64,000 bases of DNA, taken from Gemmataceae bacterium (GTDB lineage Bacteria > Planctomycetota > Planctomycetia > Gemmatales > Gemmataceae). The translations under genes were made by a program, and so were the position numbers. The DNA lies in the NCBI GenBank assembly GCA_022616435.1, contig JAKEET010000079.1, forward strand, positions 62,001 through 126,000, read 5' to 3'. Position 1 is the stretch's first letter. Each line of letters begins with the position of its first letter. Of this stretch, positions 54,558-62,165 are shown piece by piece. The notes below the pieces were generated by a model. The model was given only the letters and a program-made list of their open reading frames with translations. It made no database searches and had not been told where the DNA came from.

Positions 54558-54895
54558 TTCGCCACCAGAGACGATTGCGGCGCAACTCTCATCCGCTCCT
54601 ACGTTAAAGACATCCCGCGGAAAACTCAACGAATTTCCGTCCGATCCGCTCAAAAAAGTCATCTGATTGAGATAGAAGAACAGTGGTCGGCCAGCTCGCC
54701 CACTCGCCCAGACGGGAACGAATGCCCCAACATCGTGCGCCGCACTCGCCCAACGTGCGGCGCACAAGGGCTTTGTCGCCCAAGCCCTTCGTTCCCGTTT
54801 TTCTATTGGTCACTCGACCGCCGCGGATCTCGCCCAGTCCGCGGCGGCGATTCTCGACGTCCCCTGCCCCGCCGGTCCCCTGTCTCGGCGCGTCG
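54558..54895. other. 338-base leader/spacer with a three-stem structure
   Basis: No gene. Outer arms ACGGGAACGAA (54712-54722) and its complement (54788-54798) enclose two further hairpins: GTGCGCCGCAC (54735-54745) with its complement (54755-54765), and AAGGGCTT (54766-54773) with its complement (54782-54789). Together they can form a cloverleaf-like structure between the stop of the membrane protein gene and the sigma factor start. Confidence 0.6.
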
Positions 54896-56218
54896 TCACC
54901 TCCCAAACAACAGCCCTGTCATGTGCGCGATGAGGTTCAGCAAGGTCAGCTCGACGCCAAACAGAATGGCGAGGTTGATCCAGGTCCGCAGCGTGTGCCC
55001 ATAGATGAGGAAGCCCCAGATCTCCTTGGTCATCGCTTGCCACAACGTCGGCGGCTTGCGCGGCCGCTCGTACTGACGCACCGCCTTGCCTTGCTCGCGC
55101 AGCTCTTCCTCCTGCTTGTGCCGCTCTTCGTAATAGTGCCATAGCGACACCGGCGGCCCCAGCGACATCGTCTCCACGCCGTAACCGTCGCTGTCGCCGG
55201 GCGTCCCGGTGCGCTCGACCCAGCTTTGCCGCGCCTGCTGCTCCGTCATCACGCCATACGGTTTCTTGTTCGGCGTCCACTCGTCTTCCACTGCGGGCAT
55301 GGCTGCGGGAGCGATTGGTTCGTCAGCGGCCGCCAGCTTGCCGCCCTCGCCTCCCGAGCGGGTGCGGGGTTGATCCGCGGGCGCCAGCTTGGGGCGCCCA
55401 GCCACCGGCGAATCCGCCGGCGCCAACTTGTAGGAGGTTTCGGCCGGCGCGAACTTGTCGCGCATCGCGGTCGATTCGGTTTCGTTGACGCTGTCAGCGC
55501 TGTCCGCCGGTTCGTCATGCCGCGGTTCAGCCGGCGTCGTTGTCTCCGCGGGCGGCGCCGCCCACGGGTCGAGACTTTCGACCTTCAGGCCCTTGGCCGG
55601 ATTGACCTGCCGCTTCTTCGGCCTGCGCATCCGCCGCGTGGTGACGTACCAGGCGTAACGGCCCAGCACTCGAAAGTAGAGCAAGAACACCGCCGGCAGC
55701 GCGATCATGGCGACGACGACGCCCTTGAGCGACCAGAGCGCCGCCACCAGGAGCGCCGTACCCAGCGCCGTCAGCAGGCCGGACCAGATCAAGAAGACGA
55801 CGTAGGCGAAGAAGAACCTGGCCCAGCGCTTGAGGAACGGGCCGTAGAACAGCGACATCCAGCTCTTGGCCGCCAACGACGACAGGAACATGATCGGCGA
55901 CACCAGCCAGAGCAGGACGAGCAAGGTGACCAGGAACGCGACGGCGCCGCCGCCAAAGGCCAGCGTCAGGCACGGAATGAACAGCAGCGGCAAGACCACC
56001 CAGAGGAGGTAGACGGGCTTCGTCATCCAATCGACGATCGACTCGGAGGGAAAACGGATTTCATCGACGCCGGCGGCTGAATCGATCACGACCGTCAGGA
56101 AGCAATGCGCGAAGTAGCTGACGAAGAAGAAGCCGACGATGCCGAGGACGGCCAGCGAGCAGCTGACGATGATGGCCGGGCCGGCGCCTTCGAGCTGGGC
56201 AAAGAGGAGCGCGGACAT
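54896..56218 (-). CDS. Polytopic membrane protein with repeated KLAPAD motifs
   Basis: A 440-residue protein. The N-terminal half (about 1-210) has six or more TM helices (Leu/Phe/Val-rich). The second half is a soluble tail with four imperfect copies of K-(L/F)-A-(P/A)-A-(D/E)-x-P (KFAPAE, KLAPADSP, KLAPADQP, KLAAADEP). A last TM (about 410-432) ends the protein. No family recognised. Start ATG 56218. The repeated motif is probably an unstructured cytoplasmic linker. Confidence 0.75.
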   Translation of the reverse strand: MSALLFAQLEGAGPAIIVSCSLAVLGIVGFFFVSYFAHCFLTVVIDSAAGVDEIRFPSESIVDWMTKPVYLLWVVLPLLFIPCLTLAFGGGAVAFLVTLLVLLWLVSPIMFLSSLAAKSWMSLFYGPFLKRWARFFFAYVVFLIWSGLLTALGTALLVAALWSLKGVVVAMIALPAVFLLYFRVLGRYAWYVTTRRMRRPKKRQVNPAKGLKVESLDPWAAPPAETTTPAEPRHDEPADSADSVNETESTAMRDKFAPAETSYKLAPADSPVAGRPKLAPADQPRTRSGGEGGKLAAADEPIAPAAMPAVEDEWTPNKKPYGVMTEQQARQSWVERTGTPGDSDGYGVETMSLGPPVSLWHYYEERHKQEEELREQGKAVRQYERPRKPPTLWQAMTKEIWGFLIYGHTLRTWINLAILFGVELTLLNLIAHMTGLLFGR

Positions 56219-56299
56219 GGGTGAGACCCCTTGGAGGCGAGGTCTCCGCATTCTAAACGACGTGCCGGGCCGTGTAAACAGACATTTTGTCTTAGACCG

Positions 56300-56413
56300 G
56301 GCGAGCGGCGCGGCGGGCGAGCGTCGCGGCGTCAGCCCGACGTGCTTGCGTCCCCGGGTTGTGCCGCGACACACGGCGGTCGCGACACACGGCGGGCCGC
56401 CGCGCCGCTCGCC
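56300..56413. repeat. Inverted repeat carrying a copy of the GGCGAGCGTCGCGGCGT word
   Basis: Arms 56300-56315 and 56398-56413 are perfectly complementary (16 bp; GGCGAGCGGCGCGGCG). Inside, 56316-56344 is identical to 29 bases of the left arm at 29605-29633. It touches the first base of the stop of the next gene. Confidence 0.85.
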
Positions 56414-59400
56414 TAGTCTTTGGCGGGGATCAGGTCGATGCCGCGCAGGTCGATCAAGGCGCCGCGGATGGCGCCCTCGGCGCGCATGACCACGTCGTGG
56501 CGTCCCGCGCGCAGCCGCAGCGTGCCGATCTTGACCTTGCGATACAGCTCCCACGACGCGGTCCCCCTGACCTTGTGGACCAGCTGCCCGTCGCCGGCGA
56601 CGAGCGCGAACGTGTTGCCGGCGCTGCCGCTGTCGCAGGCATAGTCGATCCACACGTCGAACCGGCCTTCCTTGGCAACGTCGATGGTCCACACGGCCTG
56701 ATCGTCGGCGCTCGACCAGTAGCCGAGGTTCTTGTGCTTCGCCTCGAACACCAGCGTCTTGCCGAAGATCGCCGCCTTGGTTGCCGGCAGCTTCAACGTG
56801 CCGTCGCCGCCGGCCTTGACGGTCTCGGGACGATTGCCGGCAAACGATTTGGGCTTGGCGAGGTTGCCGCGCAGGAACGCGATCAGATCGGCCATGGCGG
56901 CGTGCGGCAGCTCCTTTTCGAAGCCCTCCGGCATGACCGACTTGCCGGTGCTGGTCAGCTCGTCGAGGTCGGAGCGCAAGAGGTCGTGCTTCTTGCCGTC
57001 GGCCGCCACCAGGGTGATCGTGGTGCTCGTCTCGCCTTGCAACAGACCGCTGACGGTGAGGCCCGACTTGGTGGTCGCCTGGTAGTTGACGTAGCGTGCT
57101 TCGACGGCGCGGTTCGGATCGAGGATCGCGGTGAGCAGCCCCTGCGGCGACTTGTCGCCGACCGCGGCAAGCTCCGGCCCGACCTGCTGGCCGATGCCGC
57201 CGAGCTGATGGCAGGCGGCGCAGTGCTTGGCGAAATGCTTGCTCCCCTGCTGGACGTCGCCGCGGTCGGGGATGGTGATCCAGTAATCGCTGACCAGGCG
57301 GGCGCGGTCGGGACTGGACGAGGCGGCGAACAGCTTGGCGGCGGTTTCCCGAATCTGCGAGTCGCGATGATCAAGGAATCGTTGGCGACGGATGGTGTCG
57401 ATTTCATGCGGGAGAATCCGCTTTTCCTCGAGCGCGCCGATGACGAGTCGCGTCCATACGACGCGCGCGAGCAGGACGTCGACGACGTGGTTGCGAACTG
57501 TCGGACTGAGGCTTTTCCACGATGCGATAAGCTGAGCCGCAGCGCGCGGATCGACGATGCCGCCGAGGCGCTGCACGGCCGCGATCTGGATGTCTTCCGG
57601 GAGCTGCGCAGAAAGGAATCGCTTCAATAGCTGCCGATCTTCGTTCTGGTGATTCAAGCCGCGTCCCAACAGGCGAATGGCCAGCAGCTTGTCCCCGGCG
57701 GCGGCCTTGTCGTCGAGCGCCAGCCGCCGGGCCGCCGCGAACACTTCATCCAGATGCTTCAGGGCAGCGGCATGTTTGCCGCCGCCGGCCAGGACACTCA
57801 GCGAGGATTGATTCTGGTCGAGCGAATCCAGCAGCGCCGCCAGCATGACCATCTGTTCGAAGGTGCCCTTGGATTTCTGGGTTGCGATTTGGGCGGCGAG
57901 AAGCCGGGCGACGTCGAACGGTTTACCATAGACGGTCGCCAATTTCATCACGGAGGGCAACACCGCCGCGGGGAACGACGATTCCTCGAGCAGGGCATCC
58001 GCAAACTCAGGCCAGTTCGATTCCCGCACGCTGCTCAGCGCCGCCGCAGTCAAGAAGCGGTCGTCAATATTCTGCTTCAGCAGGGTTGCCAAGATTCGAC
58101 CGTCCTTGGGACGATCAGCCAGCGAATAGGCGACTTGCAATCGCACCTGGCGGTCAGCATCGCTCATCAGTTTTTTCAGCTTGTCGTCAGGCGTCAGCTC
58201 CCAAAGCCAGCCGACCGCATACTTGCGAATCGCCGGGTGCGGATCGTCCAGGGCGGCAGCCATTGCGGATGCCGTGCGCTCGCCGGGATAGGTTCCAAGG
58301 ACTGCCAACACCTGAAGTTTTGGCGCCGGGGAGATGTTCTTCTTGCCTGCTTCGACCAGCAAAGGTCGAAACTGCTCCACCATGCTTGCCCCCGAAAGGC
58401 TGTTGCTCAACAATCGTTGCTGCGCCATATCCCGCACCCACCCATTCGCACTCTCCAGCGCCTTGACCAGCTCTTTCGCCTTCATCGTGTCCATCCGCGG
58501 AATCGCGCGCGGCGTCTTGTCCTTGGGATACACCCGGTAAATCCGCCCCTTGTCGTGCCCCGCCCGCAGCTCCAGCTTCTTCTGCCAGTCGAGCGGAATC
58601 CATTCCGGATGCTCGATCACGTAGCGGTACATGTCGGCAATCCACAACGCTCCATCGGGACCGGTGGCGATCATCGCCGGCCGGAACCAGTTGTCGCTGG
58701 AGGCCAGGAACTCCGAGGTTTGCTCGTCGTCGGCCCGCTGGCTCGTGAAGGTGACCCCCTTGGGCTTCATCACCTCGCGATGGACCAGGTTGTGCACCGG
58801 CTCGGCGACGAAGCTGTTGCCGTAAAACGCCGGCCCAAACAGGTCGTCGCGATAAATCATCACGCTGCACGCCGACGTGAAATGGTTCACCGCCTGCGGG
58901 CTGTTGAAGCGCGGCAAGGGCTTGCTGATCGGGAACACCGGCGCGGCCCCCGGCTTGACCGAGACGTTGACCTTCGGATCGGGATAGAGCACGTGCGGGT
59001 TGCGCTTGAGGTAGCGGTCTTCGAGCACGAAGTGGAACATCGGGTTCGAATTGTTGCAGCCGAACCAGTTGCCGAAGTCGTCGCGGCACCGGCCAAACTG
59101 GGTCTGCCCGGTGACCGCCTCGAATTCACCGGTATCGGGCTTGAGCCGGAAATCGCGGCCGGAGACGTTCACGCCGGGCGCCGATTTGAGCTTCCGCGCC
59201 CGGTAGCCGCCGTTGGCTGCCGGTTCCAGGGCGTTGACCGCCGTGATGGCGCCGCCCGAATCGCCGTTGGCGCCGTAGAGCCAGTTGTCAAGCCCCCAGA
59301 CCAGGCCGTTGACGCGGTGCTGCTGGTTGCCCTCGCGGAAGCCGGTGAACAGCACGATCCTGCTGTCGGCCTTGCCGTCGCCGTTGGTGTCTTCGGCGTA

Positions 59401-59805
59401 GAAGATGTCCGGTGCGCAGGTGACGATGACGCCCTTGCCCCACGGCGTGACCCCGGTCGGATAGCCGAGGTTGTCGAGGAAGACGGTGGCTTTTTCGTAG
59501 GGTCCGTCGGCTTTGGGCTTGGTGAGGAACTTCACTTTGCCGCCGAACTTGTTCTTGCCGTCCACGCCGAGCGGGTAGTCGCCCATCTCGACGACCCAGA
59601 ACTTGCCGTCGGGGCCCCAGGCGAAGGCGATCGGGTCCATGACGAGCGGCTCGGCGGCCATCAATTCGACCGTGAAGCCGGGGCGGACCTGGATGCACTT
59701 GAGGGAATCGGCCGGGGCTTTGGGGCCGGGCTCCATGTTGGGTGGCTGGGCAAGTGCGGTGGAGCTCGCGATCAGCAAGAGGCCAAGCGAAAGAATGTGG
59801 CACAT
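56413..59805 (-). CDS. PVC-type haem-binding membrane-bound dehydrogenase
   Basis: A 1130-residue exported protein. Signal peptide (about 1-19, ending ALAQP). An N-terminal beta-propeller of glucose/sorbosone dehydrogenase type follows (about 40-400; FAWGPDGKFWVVEMGDYPLG, IATGPDGALWIADMYRY). A central HEAT-repeat part (about 420-780) and a cytochrome c domain follow, with CAACHQLGG near residue 861. It ends in a beta-sandwich domain with VWIDYACDSGSAG. The layout is the well-known PVC family of planctomycetes; the substrate is unknown, probably a sugar or sugar alcohol. GAGG precedes ATG 59805. Confidence 0.93.
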   Translation of the reverse strand: MCHILSLGLLLIASSTALAQPPNMEPGPKAPADSLKCIQVRPGFTVELMAAEPLVMDPIAFAWGPDGKFWVVEMGDYPLGVDGKNKFGGKVKFLTKPKADGPYEKATVFLDNLGYPTGVTPWGKGVIVTCAPDIFYAEDTNGDGKADSRIVLFTGFREGNQQHRVNGLVWGLDNWLYGANGDSGGAITAVNALEPAANGGYRARKLKSAPGVNVSGRDFRLKPDTGEFEAVTGQTQFGRCRDDFGNWFGCNNSNPMFHFVLEDRYLKRNPHVLYPDPKVNVSVKPGAAPVFPISKPLPRFNSPQAVNHFTSACSVMIYRDDLFGPAFYGNSFVAEPVHNLVHREVMKPKGVTFTSQRADDEQTSEFLASSDNWFRPAMIATGPDGALWIADMYRYVIEHPEWIPLDWQKKLELRAGHDKGRIYRVYPKDKTPRAIPRMDTMKAKELVKALESANGWVRDMAQQRLLSNSLSGASMVEQFRPLLVEAGKKNISPAPKLQVLAVLGTYPGERTASAMAAALDDPHPAIRKYAVGWLWELTPDDKLKKLMSDADRQVRLQVAYSLADRPKDGRILATLLKQNIDDRFLTAAALSSVRESNWPEFADALLEESSFPAAVLPSVMKLATVYGKPFDVARLLAAQIATQKSKGTFEQMVMLAALLDSLDQNQSSLSVLAGGGKHAAALKHLDEVFAAARRLALDDKAAAGDKLLAIRLLGRGLNHQNEDRQLLKRFLSAQLPEDIQIAAVQRLGGIVDPRAAAQLIASWKSLSPTVRNHVVDVLLARVVWTRLVIGALEEKRILPHEIDTIRRQRFLDHRDSQIRETAAKLFAASSSPDRARLVSDYWITIPDRGDVQQGSKHFAKHCAACHQLGGIGQQVGPELAAVGDKSPQGLLTAILDPNRAVEARYVNYQATTKSGLTVSGLLQGETSTTITLVAADGKKHDLLRSDLDELTSTGKSVMPEGFEKELPHAAMADLIAFLRGNLAKPKSFAGNRPETVKAGGDGTLKLPATKAAIFGKTLVFEAKHKNLGYWSSADDQAVWTIDVAKEGRFDVWIDYACDSGSAGNTFALVAGDGQLVHKVRGTASWELYRKVKIGTLRLRAGRHDVVMRAEGAIRGALIDLRGIDLIPAKD

Positions 59806-60200
59806 CGGATTACCTCGAAATGCGCGTGCAGTGACTGGCATTGATCGTATCCTGTTCGATGATGCAAGGCTTCTCGATGAGCATTGAAGAGATGGGCGCA
59901 ACTCATCCAGGTCTCGTCCTGGATCATCATATCGCGATGTCCGCGAGCGGTCCTTTCGACTTTCCCGCGGTTAGCGACCCTGTCACCGGTAACGGTTGCG
60001 ACGACGGCCGTTCGTGGCGACCGGGCGGTTTCGCTAAAGTTTTCGGCAAACTCTTTCGCTGCCGGCCAAAGATCGTGTAAAATTTGCATGCGGGTGGTTC
60101 GGTCGGGTCCCCCTGTTCGGATCGCGCTTCGTTGGGCAACCCTCCTGTGGGCCGGCAAAAACAGGATGTTGGCCCCACGAACTTTGCGGTGGGCTATCTC
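59806..60200. other. Divergent spacer between the PVC-type and WD40 genes
   Basis: No convincing gene; short plus-strand frames here lack a family pattern. The stretch GTGTAAAATTTGC near 60075 could contain a -10 element for the WD40 gene, but no -35 is clear. Both promoters are expected in this 395-base region. Confidence 0.45.
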
Positions 60201-62012
60201 ATGACTTCCGTGGCGTCGCCTCTGGTTCCCAGGATGCAGGTGTTCGGCGATCCCCAGCTCCACACCGATGGGGAACTGGTCACGCTCTGCTTTGCCCCCG
60301 ACGGCAGCCTCTGGTCGGTCGAAGAGCCCGGCGTGCTGCGCCACTGGAGCCCCGCCGGCGAACAGCTCGGCTGGCAATCGCTGAGCGACCTCGAAACGCT
60401 CTGGTGCTTTTCGGGCGACGCCCGCGTCCTCGCTTCCGCCAGCAACGACCTGACCCTGTGGGATGTGTCGTCCGGCCAGGTCCTCACGGCCATCGCCCAG
60501 GAGTCGTGGGTGGCGGCGCTGGCGTTCCATCCCGACCCGACCTTCCTCGCCACCGGCCACGACGACGGTTTGGTTCGCTGCTGGGACCTGGCCGGCCATC
60601 AAATCCTGCACACGCTCCGCCACCATCACAAGCCGATCAGCGCGGCCGCGTTCAGCAACGACGGCGCCCGGCTGGCGGTGGCCAGCGAAGACAAATCGAT
60701 CAGCCTCTGGGACACGAAGACCGGCACGTTGCTCGGCTTGCTGCCAGGGCACAGCGATCGCATTCCCGCCCTGGCCTGGCATCCCTCGGGGCAATGGCTG
60801 ATTTCCGCCGGCTGGGACACGACCGCTCGAATCTGGGACGTCGCCGCCCTGCAGCCGGCGATCCTGCTCAACACCCACTCCGGACAGGTGACGGCGTTGG
60901 CCTTGAGCGCCGACGGCAAGCTGCTGGCCTGCGCGGATTCCGGCCTGGCCATTCACGTCTGGGATTTCGACGCCCGCAAGACGCTGCACGTGCTCAAGGG
61001 CCCGCAGACCGAGGTTCGCGCGCTCGCCTTCAGCAAAGACGGCGCGATGTTGGCGGCCAACGGCGACCGCTTGATTCATCTGTGGGACCCGCGCACGGGG
61101 CAGAGCCGCACCGGTGCCGCCCCGCGGGCCGGCGCGAAGACGACCATTGCCCTCAGCCCGAGCGGAGCGGCCGTGGCGAGCAACGGCGGCGGCAACGCGC
61201 CCAGGGTGTGGGACACCGCCAAGAAAGTGGCCCTGTTCAATCTTGAATCTCCGCGTCCCGTGCATGCCCTGGCCTGGAGTCCCGACGGCAAACGCATCGC
61301 CGGCGCCCTGGGCAAGCACGTCCGGCTCTGGGACGCCGCCACCGGCGCCGTCCAGGCGGATTGGGTCGGACCGGAGGACCCCATCACCGAGCTGGCCTTC
61401 TCGCCCGACGGCACGATGCTGGCCAGCGCCGGCATCACAGGCTTGGCGGTCTGGCTGTGGCGCGTCGCCGACGGCGAACCCATCCTCGTCATTCCCGACG
61501 CGCTCGACGGCTGCACCGTCGAAGCCCTCGCCTTCCATCCGGGCGGCACGCGCCTCGCGGTCGGCGGCATCGACTGGCTGGCCACCGGCGGCAGCAACGG
61601 CGCCATCGCTCTGTGGGACATTCCCGGACGCTTCGAGGAGGCCGCCTGTTTCGACGGCGCCACCGCCCTGGCCATGCACCCCGCCGGCAAGCACCTCGCC
61701 TTCGCCACCCTCGAACAGTCGATCGGCATCTGGGATTTTGCCAGTCAACAATTGATCGACGAGTTTCTTGGCCACGACGGCCCGGTTACGGCGCTGGCGT
61801 TCAGCCCCGACGGCAAGCTGCTGGCCTCCGGCAGCGAAGATCGCACGCTGCGCTTGTGGAACGACAACGGCGACGAGCTGGTCGTCGCCGACGTGGACAG
61901 TCAAGTCACGGCCCTCGTCTTTTCACCCGATAGTCACTTTTTGTACACCGGCAACGCGAACACGACCTGCTCACTACTGAAAATCGCCGACCTGCTCGAA
62001 AAAAAAAGCTAA
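60201..62012 (+). CDS. WD40 repeat protein
   Basis: A 603-residue cytoplasmic protein with 11-14 WD40 repeats (units around ALAFHPDPTFLATGHDDGLVRCWD, IPALAWHPSGQWLIS-type and VTALAFSPDGKLLASGSEDRTLRLW), enough for two propellers. It has no signal peptide. The first 40 residues are not part of a repeat. It is a scaffold for protein assembly. It lies 153 bases before the kinase-like/FGE gene on the same strand, a pairing common in planctomycete signalling loci. ATG 60201. Confidence 0.92.
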   Translation: MTSVASPLVPRMQVFGDPQLHTDGELVTLCFAPDGSLWSVEEPGVLRHWSPAGEQLGWQSLSDLETLWCFSGDARVLASASNDLTLWDVSSGQVLTAIAQESWVAALAFHPDPTFLATGHDDGLVRCWDLAGHQILHTLRHHHKPISAAAFSNDGARLAVASEDKSISLWDTKTGTLLGLLPGHSDRIPALAWHPSGQWLISAGWDTTARIWDVAALQPAILLNTHSGQVTALALSADGKLLACADSGLAIHVWDFDARKTLHVLKGPQTEVRALAFSKDGAMLAANGDRLIHLWDPRTGQSRTGAAPRAGAKTTIALSPSGAAVASNGGGNAPRVWDTAKKVALFNLESPRPVHALAWSPDGKRIAGALGKHVRLWDAATGAVQADWVGPEDPITELAFSPDGTMLASAGITGLAVWLWRVADGEPILVIPDALDGCTVEALAFHPGGTRLAVGGIDWLATGGSNGAIALWDIPGRFEEAACFDGATALAMHPAGKHLAFATLEQSIGIWDFASQQLIDEFLGHDGPVTALAFSPDGKLLASGSEDRTLRLWNDNGDELVVADVDSQVTALVFSPDSHFLYTGNANTTCSLLKIADLLEKKS

Positions 62013-62034
62013 AGTTGCGCGGTTGTCCCGGTCA

Positions 62035-62139
62035 GAGGCTGTGCGAAAGGGATCTGACCCCCGTCTGAATGGGCAACGACCTCGCGAAAGCCGGAAAAAC
62101 TCGAACATTCCGTAGGGGTCAGGCCTTTCGGGCAGCCTC
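62035..62139. repeat. Diverged relative of the 4186-4241 hairpin family
   Basis: Arms about 62035-62061 (GAGGCTGTGCGAAAGGGATCTGACCCC-like) and 62115-62139 are complementary at most positions with one indel. The words GAGGCT...CGAAA and TCTGACCCC are shared with 4179-4241. Between the WD40 and FGE genes; may act as terminator. Confidence 0.6.
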
Positions 62140-62165
62140 GCTTTCCTCTCCGCTTGTGTGTCCGC

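Noticed and set aside
54712-54798. Cloverleaf-like structure as a tRNA
   Set aside because: No anticodon loop, T-loop or acceptor-stem pattern of a tRNA is present.
59841-60080. A 79-codon plus-strand frame in the spacer between the PVC-type and WD40 genes
   Set aside because: No family pattern or binding site, and it lies in the region expected to hold two divergent promoters.
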